Assembly (NCBI RefSeq): GCF_902499555.1
Contig: NZ_CABVMM010000005.1
Span: 186,001-250,000 of the forward strand
DNA from: Mesonia oceanica
Lineage (GTDB): Bacteria > Bacteroidota > Bacteroidia > Flavobacteriales > Flavobacteriaceae
Reading direction: 5' to 3'
DNA length: 64,000 nucleotides
Part shown: positions 23,895 to 33,939 of the stretch, piece after piece
How the letters are laid out: every line of letters begins with the position of its first letter
Numbering within the stretch: the stretch's first letter is position 1
Translations under genes and position numbers: made by a program
Notes under the pieces: model-generated
Seen by the model: only the letters and a program-made list of their open reading frames with translations
What the model was told of the DNA's origin: nothing
Database searches by the model: none

Positions 23895-24188
23895 ATGCAA
23901 GAAGCATCATTGATAGGAGCTATAAAAATTATACTGATTATTCTTTTGATTTACTTCGGAATCAAGATCATTTTCAAGTGGTTTGGTCCTCTTATTTTAA
24001 AATACTTTATGAAAAAACTGGGAGAAAAAGCCTTTCAGAATTTTAACCAAGGTGAAAACGCTCAATCCCCTTTTCAGCAAAATAGAACACAACAAAAAAC
24101 TAAAGAAAATATAGGTAAGAAAAAATCTAATTCCAGAAACGAAAATAAAGAAGTGGGGGAATACATAGATTTTGAAGAAATTGAATAA
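23895..24188 (+). CDS. DUF4834 family small membrane protein
   Basis: 97 residues. One membrane span (about 8-30) is followed by an amphipathic stretch ending in F-M-K-K-L-G-E-K-A, then a hydrophilic Gln/Asn/Lys-rich tail that ends V-G-E-Y-I-D-F-E-E-I-E. This arrangement, with the YIDFEE-type ending, matches the DUF4834 family found throughout flavobacteria, and the gene commonly precedes yfhO as it does here (42 nt gap). Function unknown; probably a partner in envelope glycan export or assembly. Confidence 0.8.
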   Translation: MQEASLIGAIKIILIILLIYFGIKIIFKWFGPLILKYFMKKLGEKAFQNFNQGENAQSPFQQNRTQQKTKENIGKKKSNSRNENKEVGEYIDFEEIE

Positions 24189-24230
24189 TTTTTCCGTTCT
24201 TAGTAGCTGCTAAACGATTTTGAAACAACT

Positions 24231-26657
24231 ATGTCCATTAACTTGAAGAAAATTATTCCGCATGTAGTTATTATTGTGGGATTTATCATTGCTGCCTTAG
24301 CTTATTTTAATCCGGTTTTACAGGGGAAAGTAATTTTTCAAAGTGATATTACCCAGTACATTGGGATGTCTCATCAACATAAAGAGTTTAAGGAAGATAC
24401 CGATACTGAAAGTTATTGGACAGATGCTGCTTTTGGTGGAATGCCTACTTACCAATTGGGAGCAGAATATCCTTATAATTATATTAAAGAATTAGATCGT
24501 GCTTTACGATTTTTACCACGTCCCGCAGATTATTTGTTTCTTTATTTTATAGGTATTTACATCCTGTTTTTATGCTTAAAAGTTGATTATAAATTAGCGG
24601 CTCTCGGTGCATTGGCATTTGGTTTTTCTACTTACCTCATTATTATTCTCGGTGTCGGGCATAATTCAAAAGCTCATGCCATTGCTTATATGCCCATTGT
24701 ATTAGCGGGAATTATTCTCACGTTTCGGCAAAAATACCTCTGGGGTGGTTTACTGCTTACGCTAGGAATGGCGTTGGAAATAAATGCCAATCACTTTCAG
24801 ATGACCTATTACCTAATGCTGTTAGTCATTGTGTTAGGAGTTGCCTATTTCATCGATTTTCTTAAAAAGAAACAGATCAAGCAGTATTTTGTAGCAATAG
24901 CAGTCATGATGGTTGCTGTACTTATTGCTATAGGAACCAATGCTACCAACATTTTGGCTACTAAAGAATATGCTGATTTTAGTACGCGTGGAGATACTGG
25001 TTTAACCATTACTCCAAGTGGCGAGCAACAAGAAAATACGAATGGACTTTCATACGATTACATTACTGAATATAGTTATGGAGTAGTTGAAACTTTTAAC
25101 TTGTTTATCCCACGTTTTATGGGAGGCTCTAGCGCAGAGAAGTTAGGAAAAGATTCTGAGCTTTATAATGAATTGCTGAAAATGGGAGCCAGCCCACAGC
25201 AAGCGATAAGTTTTGCAGATTCGGCACCTACCTATTGGGGAAATCAAACCTTTATCGGTGCGCCGGCGTATATTGGTGCAGTTGTTATTTTCCTTTTTGT
25301 ATTGGCTTTATTCTTAGTAAAAGGAAGATTTAAATGGTGGATCGTGGGTGGTTCTATTTTAGCTTTGTTGCTTTCCTGGGGAGATAACTTTGCGCCGCTT
25401 ACTAAGTTTTTCATTAATAACGTTCCTTTATACAATAAGTTTAGAGCGGTTTCTTCAACTCAGGTAATTTTAGAATTATGTTTACCCTTAATGGCGGTTT
25501 ATGGACTTTCAAAATTCTTCAGCAATAAAAGAACGCAAGAAGAAAAGGAATATGCTTTAAAATGGGCAACCATCATCACGGGAGGCTTAGCCGTTTTATT
25601 TCTAGTGGCAAAATCTGTATTCTTTGATTTTGTCGGGAATCAAGACCGACAGTATTTACAACAATTAGGACAAAGTTTTGTACGAGCACTAAAAGAAGAC
25701 CGAAAAGCTATTTTTAATGCCGATACCATTCGAAGTTTAATATTTGTGGCATTAGCAGCCGGACTCATTTGGGCATATTTAAAAAATAAAGTCAATAAAG
25801 GTTTGGCTATTGGCGGACTTGCTTTATTGATTGTAATCGATTTGGTAGGGGTAGATCGTCGTTATGTAAATAATGAAGATTTTGTACAAGAGCGTCAGAT
25901 GAAAAAACCTTTTCAGGCAAACGCTGCCGATCAGGAAATTTTAAAAGACAATGGTCATTATCGAGTATTAGATTTTTCCGGAAGTCCGTTAAACTCTGCT
26001 CGAGCTTCTTATTTTCATAATTCTTTAGGGGGTTATCACGCGGCAAAACCGGGTAGAATTCAGGAATTATTCGATTTTTATATTTACGATGGCAATCAGC
26101 AGGTATTAAATATGCTGAATACCAAATACATTATTTTATCGAATCAAGGGGAAGTCATGGCGCAACCCAATCCGCAAGCAAATGGAAACGCTTGGTTTGT
26201 CAATGAAGTGAAATTTGTAGGTAATGCGAACGAAGAAATTTTAGCTTTAGATAGCTTAAATACCAAGCAAACCGCAATTGTGAATAAAAAGTTTTCAGCA
26301 GAAATTCCGCAGCAAAAATTCACGACAGATTCTACGGCTCAAATTCAGTTGAAATCTTACCAACCTAACGAGTTGGTCTATTCTTATTCAACCCATGAAG
26401 ATCGGTTGGCTGTATTCTCTGAAATTTATTATCCTCATGGTTGGAAAGCTACGGTAGATGGTAAAGAAATTTCGATACTCCAAGCTGATTACGTTTTACG
26501 GGCAGCGATGTTACCGGCAGGAAATCATGAAATTAAATTTACTTTTGAACCAGAAATCATTCAAACCGGAAGCACCATCACCTTGGCAAGTGGAGCTCTA
26601 TTAGCTATTTTATTAATCGGTGGTTTGGTAATTACTTTCCGAAGAAAATCGGCTTAA
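24231..26657 (+). CDS. yfhO: YfhO-family multi-pass membrane protein
   Basis: 808 residues with about thirteen transmembrane segments and a C-terminal soluble region of about 200 residues, rich in beta strands, followed by a last span. YfhO proteins are GT-C-fold membrane proteins that transfer sugars from lipid carriers to envelope polymers or lipids, as in lipoteichoic acid glycosylation in Firmicutes. The first periplasmic loop (Q-S-D-I-T-Q-Y-I-G-M) contains an acidic residue where GT-C enzymes have their catalytic Asp. The next gene, a glycosyltransferase, begins 15 nt downstream, so they form an operon. Confidence 0.85.
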   Translation: MSINLKKIIPHVVIIVGFIIAALAYFNPVLQGKVIFQSDITQYIGMSHQHKEFKEDTDTESYWTDAAFGGMPTYQLGAEYPYNYIKELDRALRFLPRPADYLFLYFIGIYILFLCLKVDYKLAALGALAFGFSTYLIIILGVGHNSKAHAIAYMPIVLAGIILTFRQKYLWGGLLLTLGMALEINANHFQMTYYLMLLVIVLGVAYFIDFLKKKQIKQYFVAIAVMMVAVLIAIGTNATNILATKEYADFSTRGDTGLTITPSGEQQENTNGLSYDYITEYSYGVVETFNLFIPRFMGGSSAEKLGKDSELYNELLKMGASPQQAISFADSAPTYWGNQTFIGAPAYIGAVVIFLFVLALFLVKGRFKWWIVGGSILALLLSWGDNFAPLTKFFINNVPLYNKFRAVSSTQVILELCLPLMAVYGLSKFFSNKRTQEEKEYALKWATIITGGLAVLFLVAKSVFFDFVGNQDRQYLQQLGQSFVRALKEDRKAIFNADTIRSLIFVALAAGLIWAYLKNKVNKGLAIGGLALLIVIDLVGVDRRYVNNEDFVQERQMKKPFQANAADQEILKDNGHYRVLDFSGSPLNSARASYFHNSLGGYHAAKPGRIQELFDFYIYDGNQQVLNMLNTKYIILSNQGEVMAQPNPQANGNAWFVNEVKFVGNANEEILALDSLNTKQTAIVNKKFSAEIPQQKFTTDSTAQIQLKSYQPNELVYSYSTHEDRLAVFSEIYYPHGWKATVDGKEISILQADYVLRAAMLPAGNHEIKFTFEPEIIQTGSTITLASGALLAILLIGGLVITFRRKSA

Positions 26658-26672
26658 ATCTAATTTGGTGCG

Positions 26673-27965
26673 ATGCAAAAGGTACTTATTATCACGTATT
26701 ATTGGCCTCCTGCGGGAGGTCCCGGCGTGCAACGTTGGTTAAAGTTTGTTAAGTATTTACGTGATTTTGATGTTGAACCCATTGTTTACATTCCTGAAAA
26801 TCCACATTATCCTATTGTCGATAAAAGTTTTGAAAAAGAAGTCCCTGATGGAATAAAAATTATAAAACAACCCATTAGGGAACCCTATCAATTAGCAGGA
26901 ATTTTTTCTAAAAAGGAATCACAAACCATTAGTTCCGGAATTATTAAAGACGAAAAGGAGCAAGGTTTTTTACAAAGAATGATGCTTTGGGTACGTGGTA
27001 ATTTATTTATTCCCGATGCACGAATGCTGTGGGTGAAACCATCGGTGAAGTTTCTTTACTCTTATTTAAAAGAACATCAAATTGAAACGGTAATTACTAC
27101 CGGACCGCCACATAGTTTGCATTTAATCGGGAAGCATTTAAAAGAGTGTTTACCCATGAATTGGATTGCTGATTTTCGGGATCCGTGGACAAAAATTGGC
27201 TATCATCAAAAACTGAAATTAACTAAAAATGCACAGCAAAAGCATCTTCGTTTAGAGCGGGAAGTGTTACAAACCGCAGATCATATTTTAACGACGAGTT
27301 TTACTACGAAAAAGGATTTTTCAGCCATTACTCAGAAACCGATTACGGTGATTACAAATGGTTTTGATGAGGATGAAGTGAAACAAGTCCAATTAGCTGA
27401 AAAATTTCGATTAGCTCACATAGGCTCATTACTTTCTGAACGGAATCCAGAAAATTTATGGCGAGCATTACAAGAACTTATTGATGAAAAAGAAGACTTT
27501 AAGAACGATGTTGAATTGGTGCTGGCAGGAAAAGTGAGTGAAAGTGTTGTTTCTTCCATGAAAGAACATCAATTGGGTAATTATTTAGTTGAAAAAGGTT
27601 ATTTATCTCATGAAGAATCTTTACTACAGCAGCGAAAAGCACAGGTGTTATTGCTCATTGAAATTGATAAAGAAGAAACGAAAGGAATTATTCCCGGGAA
27701 GTTTTTTGAATATTTAAAAGCTAACCGACCTATTTTAGCAATGGGACCCACAGATTGGGATGTGATTCGATTGTTGGATGAAACAGAGGTCGGAAAATAT
27801 TTTGATTATACTTCCAAAGAAGAAATAAAACATCAACTTTACACTTGGTACCAAGAATATAAAGTGGGAAAATTAGCAGTGCATTCTTCCGCAGAAAAAA
27901 TTAAGCAATTTCATAGAAAAGAGTTAACCAAAAAATTGGCAAAAGTTATTCAACAATTCAGCTAA
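26673..27965 (+). CDS. Glycosyltransferase family 4-like protein
   Basis: 430 residues, cytoplasmic GT-B fold. The N-terminal half starts with Y-Y-W-P-P-A-G-G-P-G-V-Q-R-W-L-K, a typical acceptor-domain glycine-rich loop. The C-terminal half carries the donor-binding region with A-H-I-G-S-L, and the G-I-I-P-G-K-F-F-E-Y-L-K-A-x-R-P-I-L-A element where the nucleotide-sugar-binding E-x7-E region lies. It sits 15 nt after yfhO and directly abuts the flippase gene. Together they suggest synthesis and export of a surface oligosaccharide. Confidence 0.85.
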   Translation: MQKVLIITYYWPPAGGPGVQRWLKFVKYLRDFDVEPIVYIPENPHYPIVDKSFEKEVPDGIKIIKQPIREPYQLAGIFSKKESQTISSGIIKDEKEQGFLQRMMLWVRGNLFIPDARMLWVKPSVKFLYSYLKEHQIETVITTGPPHSLHLIGKHLKECLPMNWIADFRDPWTKIGYHQKLKLTKNAQQKHLRLEREVLQTADHILTTSFTTKKDFSAITQKPITVITNGFDEDEVKQVQLAEKFRLAHIGSLLSERNPENLWRALQELIDEKEDFKNDVELVLAGKVSESVVSSMKEHQLGNYLVEKGYLSHEESLLQQRKAQVLLLIEIDKEETKGIIPGKFFEYLKANRPILAMGPTDWDVIRLLDETEVGKYFDYTSKEEIKHQLYTWYQEYKVGKLAVHSSAEKIKQFHRKELTKKLAKVIQQFS

Positions 27966-29414
27966 ATGGGCATCGTATTAAAACAATCATTCAATAATAT
28001 TTTAACCACTTATTTAGGTTTTGCTGTGGGTGCGTTAAATGTATTGTTTTTGTATCCCCATTTTTTAGAGCCCGAGCATTATGGGTTAATTACATTTTTA
28101 CTTTCGGCAAGTACATTGGTTTGGCCAATAATGGGATTTGGTGCTCCCAATACCTTAATTAAGTTTTATACGGCTTATAATTCTGATACCGAAAAAAACC
28201 GATTATTGACCACGATGCTGATCATTCCATTGGTGGTGAGTGTGGTGATTGGGGGATTAGGAATTATTTTTTATCAAGCTTTGCTAGATTATTTTGACAC
28301 CAATGAAGCGGTTCAAAATTACATAGGACTCATTTTTTTAATTAGTGTGGCCATCGCTTATTTTGAAGTTTTTTATGCTTGGGCTAAACTGACTTATAAA
28401 AGTGTTTTTGGCAACTTTATGAAAGAAGTTTTTCATCGGGTAGGAGTGACCGTTTTGCTTCTAGCAGTGTATTTTGAGTACTTAGGCTTAAATGGTTTTA
28501 TTTATTCGCTTACAGCTATTTATATTCTTAGGATGTTGGTGTTAATGGTGTATGCATTTAAATTACTTCCGCCAAAATTAGATTTTAAGCTTCCCCATAA
28601 TTTTTCAAGGGTGGCTAAATATTCATTTTTAATATTGATCGCCGGTTCAATTTCAACGGCTTTGTTAGATTTAGACAAAGTGATGATCGAGCATTATTTG
28701 CCTATTGAACAAGTTTCTGTGTATGCGATAGCAGTTTATATCGCTTCAGTTATTGCTGTTCCATCCCGTGCGATGAAGCAAATTGCAATGCCCATCACGG
28801 CCATGTTTTTAAATAAGAATAAGAAACAGGAATTGGCAAAGCTCTATAAACAGACTTCGGTGAGTTTGCTATTGGTGAGCGGATTGATTTTCGCATTAAT
28901 TATTACAAATGTAGAACAACTCTATGAATTGATTCCGCAGGAATATCAAATTGAAACGGGAATCATTGTTTTTTTATGCGGAATTAAACTCTATGAAAAT
29001 TTCTTAGGCAACTGTAATAGTATTCTCTTTAATTCAGATTATTACCGATGGGTATTAATGATTGGGATTGGCGTAGTGATTTTAGCGGTTGTATTTAATA
29101 TTGTTTTTATTCCGATCCTGGGAATTTGGGGAGCAGCGATTGCTACCTTTTCTACCTTTTTTGCATTCTTTAGTGTAAAATTATATTTGGTGTATAAAAA
29201 ATTTCATATGCATCCGTTTACGCAGAAAACTTTACCCATTAGCATCTTGATTGTAGTAACGAGTTTATTGTTTTATTTCTGGGAATTCAATATTCATCCG
29301 CTAGCCAGTATTACGATTAAAGGTTTAGTAACTACTGCATTGTATGTTTTTGTAGTGTATAAAATGAATTTATCGGAAGAGCTTACACAATTTCTTAAGC
29401 AGCGTAAAAAATAA
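27966..29414 (+). CDS. Polysaccharide flippase (Wzx/MATE-like, oligosaccharide flippase family)
   Basis: 482 residues with twelve to fourteen predicted membrane segments. The N-terminus (S-F-N-N-I-L-T-T-Y-L-G-F-A-V-G) and the D-L-D-K-V-M-I-E-H-Y-L element after the sixth span are characteristic of flavobacterial Wzx-like proteins. They move undecaprenyl-linked oligosaccharides across the inner membrane. The start codon follows the glycosyltransferase stop with zero spacing, indicating translational coupling. No polymerase (Wzy) or initiating transferase lies in the window. Confidence 0.87.
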   Translation: MGIVLKQSFNNILTTYLGFAVGALNVLFLYPHFLEPEHYGLITFLLSASTLVWPIMGFGAPNTLIKFYTAYNSDTEKNRLLTTMLIIPLVVSVVIGGLGIIFYQALLDYFDTNEAVQNYIGLIFLISVAIAYFEVFYAWAKLTYKSVFGNFMKEVFHRVGVTVLLLAVYFEYLGLNGFIYSLTAIYILRMLVLMVYAFKLLPPKLDFKLPHNFSRVAKYSFLILIAGSISTALLDLDKVMIEHYLPIEQVSVYAIAVYIASVIAVPSRAMKQIAMPITAMFLNKNKKQELAKLYKQTSVSLLLVSGLIFALIITNVEQLYELIPQEYQIETGIIVFLCGIKLYENFLGNCNSILFNSDYYRWVLMIGIGVVILAVVFNIVFIPILGIWGAAIATFSTFFAFFSVKLYLVYKKFHMHPFTQKTLPISILIVVTSLLFYFWEFNIHPLASITIKGLVTTALYVFVVYKMNLSEELTQFLKQRKK

Positions 29415-29415
29415 A

Positions 29416-29453
29416 CCCCTTTCATCATCAACCGAAGTCAATTCTGAAAGGGG
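29416..29453 (-). terminator. Terminator of the basic secreted-protein gene
   Basis: CCCCTTTCA pairs with TGAAAGGGG (9 bp). On the minus strand TTTATTTTTT follows the stem. It may also stop transcription coming from the flippase operon. Confidence 0.7.
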
Positions 29454-29474
29454 AAAAAACTAACCAACCAAAAA

Positions 29475-30569
29475 CTATCTTAATCTAGAAGAACGGGAAG
29501 CATTAGTAGATTTGCTTCTAGCATTGCCTTCCGTACTTCTTGAAATATTTCTTGTAGTAGATGTACGAGAATTTACCTGTTGAGGTTTTCTACTTATCGT
29601 ACTTCTTGATAATTCACGACGTGAATTGTTTCTATTATTTGCTGATATAGGTGTTGAATTATTCCTTTTTTCAACAGCTCTATTATTATTAATAGTACTT
29701 CTAGTAGAAGAATTTCTTGTAGGGGTTCTATCGATTGTGCTTAAAGCCCTTTTGTCATTTCTTCTAATTTCTTTTGTGTTTGAGTTTCTGGTTCTAACCG
29801 CATTATTACTTTTTGATGAACTTGATCTTGTTGCTGTAGCGTTTGTTCTGGATCTTGTAACATTAGATCTTCTGTTAGCCAATTCACGTCTGGTGCTGGT
29901 ACGTTTACCTCTATTGTAGTGAGTTACTCGTTGAGAAGGTCTATAAAAGTTACTTCTATTTCTACTATTTACATTATAGTGTTTTCGGTAATTTCTATAA
30001 CTCACACGATTAGGTCGGTAATACGTACGATAAGGTCTTGAGTAAACAATACATCTTGATCTCATAGGAACAGAATAGTATTGATGCCAAGGTCTGTACA
30101 CATATCCTCTATTATACACATTAATAAATCCTGAAAAATGAGCAAAGTTTCCGTAGTTGTTATAAAAGATATTTAGACCACCAACTCGTGTTAAGCGACC
30201 AAAACTGTTATAGTAAATTTGCGTATTTCCGGCCTGAATGATTCTTCCATAATAATCATAATAAATCGGAATCGATTCAATTTGGATGACTGCTCCATAA
30301 TCGTCATATTGAACATAGGGGTCATAATTATATCCACCGTTATAACTTATATTTACGTTTGGTGTGCTAACATTGAAATTAAACTTGCTTCGGGGTTGGT
30401 AATAAAAATCAAACTGACCATCTGGATAAATAGCAAATTCTACATTTCGCTCTACAAAAATAATAGAAGAACCATATCCATAATTATAAGTCGATACGTT
30501 CGACTTATTTTCAGCGGAAGTAGTTAAACCAACCAAGGTTAAAACTACTAAGGTGATTAAGTTTTTCAT
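29475..30569 (-). CDS. Secreted Tyr-rich / Arg-Ser-Asn-rich low-complexity protein
   Basis: 364 residues. Signal peptide MKNLITLVVLTLVGLTTSAE. Residues about 25-165 are Tyr/Asn/Gly-rich with short repeats of the type (I)YYD/N-x-(F/Y)GR-I/L-x-x-(A/V)G. Residues about 170-364 are an extremely basic, low-complexity tract dominated by Arg, Ser, Asn and Thr, with almost no hydrophobic residues and a predicted pI far above 10. There is no T9SS sorting domain. Possible roles, all inferred: binding to anionic surface polymers, extracellular DNA or the peptidoglycan layer. The codon composition is not foreign-looking. Confidence 0.75.
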   Translation of the reverse strand: MKNLITLVVLTLVGLTTSAENKSNVSTYNYGYGSSIIFVERNVEFAIYPDGQFDFYYQPRSKFNFNVSTPNVNISYNGGYNYDPYVQYDDYGAVIQIESIPIYYDYYGRIIQAGNTQIYYNSFGRLTRVGGLNIFYNNYGNFAHFSGFINVYNRGYVYRPWHQYYSVPMRSRCIVYSRPYRTYYRPNRVSYRNYRKHYNVNSRNRSNFYRPSQRVTHYNRGKRTSTRRELANRRSNVTRSRTNATATRSSSSKSNNAVRTRNSNTKEIRRNDKRALSTIDRTPTRNSSTRSTINNNRAVEKRNNSTPISANNRNNSRRELSRSTISRKPQQVNSRTSTTRNISRSTEGNARSKSTNASRSSRLR

Positions 30570-30911
30570 AATTATGGAATTTTTAAGTTAATATGCTTTA
30601 GTTAAAACAAAGTGCGTGCCATAATTTTAAATGTTTGATTATTAGGTTTATATTGATTTAATAAGAATTTTTTTAAATTGAAATTGATAAAAATCAAAAT
30701 GAGACCCCTTCATAAAACCTGCCTATTCCATGGATAGGTTAAGGGTGACGACGAAATGAGGAAATATTTCGAATTAACTATATTAAAAAAAGAGAAAACC
30801 CTTAAGCATTTGCTTAAGGGTCTTCCAACTAACCAACCAAAAAAATTAATTATGATGTAAACGAATTACATCGATAATTATGTATAATAATATTTCAATT
30901 ACTGTGCCAAT
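30570..30911. other. 342-nt gap between two minus-strand genes
   Basis: No ORF seen. Contents: the promoter region of the basic secreted protein, a short palindrome (CCTATTCCATGGATAGG near 30722-30738), the terminator at 30799-30820, a copy of the ACTAACCAACCAAAAA motif and a small hairpin (GATGTAA/TTACATC, 30854-30872) just after uvrA. Confidence 0.5.
30799..30820 (-). terminator. Terminator downstream of uvrA
   Basis: CCCTTAAGCA pairs perfectly with TGCTTAAGGG. On the minus strand TTTTCTCTTTTTTT follows. Confidence 0.8.
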
Positions 30912-33698
30912 TTATAATTTCTCTTTAAGATATTTAGCCGTGTACGATTTCTTATTTTTTGCTACATCTTCCGGTGTTCCAGTAGCAATCAAATGGCCTC
31001 CTTTTTCACCTCCTTCAAGGCCAAGGTCAATAACATAATCTGCACATTTTACTAAATCCATATTGTGTTCAATCACAATGACGGAATGGCCTTTTTCAAT
31101 TAAAGCGTAAAAAGATTTGAGTAATTTTTTAATATCGTGAAAATGAAGTCCGGTAGTAGGTTCATCAAAAATAAAGAGCGCTTTATCTTTAGTGGTTCCT
31201 TTTCCTAAAAAAGAAGCTAATTTTATACGTTGTGCTTCACCGCCCGAAAGGGTAGAAGAGCTTTGTCCTAAAGTTACATAACCTAAACCAACATCTTGTA
31301 GAGGTTGTAATTTCTTTTTAATCTTGGATTCATTATGTTTTTTGAAGAAATCAATAGCGTCATCAATGGTCATATTCAATACATCATCAATGGTTTTGTC
31401 TTCAAACTTTACTTCTAATACTTCTTTCTTAAAACGCTTTCCGTGGCAAGTTTCACATTCTAAATGCACATCGGCCATGAATTGCATTTCAATGGTTACT
31501 TCTCCTTCACCTTTACAGGTTTCACATCTTCCACCATCTACATTAAAACTAAAGTGCTTCGCTTTAAAACCTCGCACTTTGGCTAATTTCTGATTAGCAA
31601 ATAGGTTTCTAATATCGTCGTAGGCTTTAATATAGGTTACCGGATTAGAACGTGAAGAACGTCCAATAGGATTCTGATCTACAAACTCCACATGTTTGGT
31701 ATTACTGAATTTCCCATCGATTTTGGTTAGTTGACCCACTTTTTCTCCATAACCGCCGGTTTCTTTTAAGATAGAAGGATAAAGCAAGCGTTTAACCAAG
31801 GTACTTTTTCCACTTCCTGAAACTCCTGTAACAGCTGTAAAAACGCCTAAAGGAAAACGAACATCTATATTTTTCAAATTGTTTTCCCGTGCGCCAATAA
31901 TATCGATATAATATTTAAAGTCCCGACGTTTTTTAGGAACTTCAATTTCCATAGAATGATTTAAATATTGAGCAGTAAGTGACTTCGACTTTAAAATTTC
32001 ATCGTAATTGCCGGTAGCGACAACTTCACCACCAAAACTTCCGGCTTCAGGACCTATATCGATAATTTCGTCGGCAGCTTTCATGATATCTTCATCGTGT
32101 TCAACTACAATTACTGTATTTCCTAAATCACGAAGATCTTTTAAAACACCAATGAGTTTTTCAGTATCTTTAGGATGTAAACCAATGGAAGGTTCATCTA
32201 AAATATACATCGAACCGACTAAACTACTCCCTAGCGAAGTTGCCAAATTAATTCGTTGTGATTCTCCACCGGAAAGTGTATTCGATTTTCGATTCAGCGT
32301 TAAATAATCTAAACCTACGTTCGATAGGAATGCCAAACGGTTATTAATTTCTTTTAATAAGCGTTTCGCAATATGTTGGTCGTGTTCGCTTAGTTCTAGC
32401 TCTTTAAAGAATACGGCTACTTTATCTAAGGGTTTTTCAACTAAATCAGTAATCGGAGCGCCACCAATTTTCACATAGTTTACCTCTTCGCGTAATCGTT
32501 TACCTTTACAAACGGGACATTTGGTTTTGCCACGGTAACGGGAAAGCATCACCCGATTTTGTATTTTGTAAGCTTTCGCTTCTAATTCTTCAAAAAACTC
32601 GGTTAAACCGGTGAAATAACGATTACCATCCCAAAGTAATTGTTTTTGTGCGTCTGTTAAATCGTAATAAGGTTTATGAATAGGAAAGTCGAATTTATGT
32701 GAATTATTCACCAACTGATTTTTATACCAGCTCATACTTTCACCACGCCAAGGGAAAATAGCTTCTTCGTAAATAGAAAGTGAAGTATTAGGAACAATTA
32801 AATCTTCATCTAAACCAATTACATCTCCATAGCCTTCACATTTTGGGCAAGCACCATAAGGATTATTAAAACTGAATAAATGAACATTGGGTTCATTAAA
32901 AGTCATTCCATCTAACTCAAATTTATTACTGAAATGACGGATTTTATGGTCTGAAAGGTTTTCTATAAAAAGTTCTCCTTTTCCTTCATAAAAAGCGGCT
33001 TGAATAGAATCTGCTAATCGATTGTAAAAATCTTCGTCGTCTTTTTTAATGATTCGGTCGACCACCAGAAAAGTATCTTTCGGCTTTACATTTTTTAAAT
33101 TAGCTTCATCAATTCTACTTACTTCATCTTTAATTTTTATTCGGCTATAACCTTGTTGTAATAAAACTTTTACTTTTTCTTCCAAGCTTCGACCTTTTTC
33201 GACCAAGATAGGAGCTAAGAGTAAAAGTTTTTCACGTTCAGGAAAATCTTTAATGTAATTGACGACATCGGTTACCGTATCTTTTTTTACTTCATCACCA
33301 GAAATAGGAGAGAAGGTCTTCCCAATTCTAGCATAAAGTAATTTTAAGTAGTCGTAAATTTCTGTAGATGTACCCACCGTAGAACGGGGATTGGTAGAAT
33401 TTACTTTTTGCTCAATCGCAATGGCAGGAGCAATTCCTTTAATATAATCTACTTTAGGTTTATCTAAACGTCCTAGAAACTGACGTGCGTAAGAAGATAA
33501 ACTCTCCACATAACGACGCTGACCTTCCGCATACAAAGTATCGAAAGCTAAACTAGATTTCCCTGAACCGGAAAGCCCCGTAATGACCACGAGTTTATTA
33601 CGCGGAATGACGGCATCAATATTTTTTAAATTATGGAGCTTTGCTCCCTTGATAATGATATTTTCCTTAGGGTTTATTTGAGCAATATCTTGAGTCAT
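30912..33698 (-). CDS. uvrA: Excinuclease ABC subunit A
   Basis: 928 residues, close to the usual 940. The first ATPase has Walker [21 protein letters not shown] (near residue 40) with the following [15 protein letters not shown] signature. The second has [11 protein letters not shown]. Both ABC signature motifs ([12 protein letters not shown] and [12 protein letters not shown]) are intact. Zinc modules are visible as [13 protein letters not shown] and [10 protein letters not shown]...CETCHGKRF. UvrA2 with UvrB scans DNA for bulky lesions in nucleotide excision repair. The gene is monocistronic, divergent from the sigma-factor gene. Confidence 0.97.
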   Translation of the reverse strand: MTQDIAQINPKENIIIKGAKLHNLKNIDAVIPRNKLVVITGLSGSGKSSLAFDTLYAEGQRRYVESLSSYARQFLGRLDKPKVDYIKGIAPAIAIEQKVNSTNPRSTVGTSTEIYDYLKLLYARIGKTFSPISGDEVKKDTVTDVVNYIKDFPEREKLLLLAPILVEKGRSLEEKVKVLLQQGYSRIKIKDEVSRIDEANLKNVKPKDTFLVVDRIIKKDDEDFYNRLADSIQAAFYEGKGELFIENLSDHKIRHFSNKFELDGMTFNEPNVHLFSFNNPYGACPKCEGYGDVIGLDEDLIVPNTSLSIYEEAIFPWRGESMSWYKNQLVNNSHKFDFPIHKPYYDLTDAQKQLLWDGNRYFTGLTEFFEELEAKAYKIQNRVMLSRYRGKTKCPVCKGKRLREEVNYVKIGGAPITDLVEKPLDKVAVFFKELELSEHDQHIAKRLLKEINNRLAFLSNVGLDYLTLNRKSNTLSGGESQRINLATSLGSSLVGSMYILDEPSIGLHPKDTEKLIGVLKDLRDLGNTVIVVEHDEDIMKAADEIIDIGPEAGSFGGEVVATGNYDEILKSKSLTAQYLNHSMEIEVPKKRRDFKYYIDIIGARENNLKNIDVRFPLGVFTAVTGVSGSGKSTLVKRLLYPSILKETGGYGEKVGQLTKIDGKFSNTKHVEFVDQNPIGRSSRSNPVTYIKAYDDIRNLFANQKLAKVRGFKAKHFSFNVDGGRCETCKGEGEVTIEMQFMADVHLECETCHGKRFKKEVLEVKFEDKTIDDVLNMTIDDAIDFFKKHNESKIKKKLQPLQDVGLGYVTLGQSSSTLSGGEAQRIKLASFLGKGTTKDKALFIFDEPTTGLHFHDIKKLLKSFYALIEKGHSVIVIEHNMDLVKCADYVIDLGLEGGEKGGHLIATGTPEDVAKNKKSYTAKYLKEKL

Positions 33699-33939
33699 AG
33701 CTGTTTTTACAATAATTTGCGAAGATACTTAATCTATGCGGGCTTGTAAAGTATGAATATGTTTATATAAATGTTAAAATTTTTAACTTATTTGTATTTG
33801 TTAAAAATATGTTGTTATATTTAGCACTTTCAAACCCTAAAAGTCTAGAAGCCTATATAGCAGAGTTACTTCAAGTTAAAATTTATTAATCCAAAGTTTA
33901 ATTGACTTAAGATTTTTCTTAAGAATTGAGGTAACCACT

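Noticed and set aside
29626..30527. Two hydrophobic plus-strand frames (29626-29919 and 30219-30527) that look like membrane proteins
   Set aside because: They are antisense readings of the Arg/Ser-rich and Tyr/Asn-rich tracts of the secreted protein; Leu/Val/Ile richness arises from the complement of AGA/TCT/AAT-type codons.
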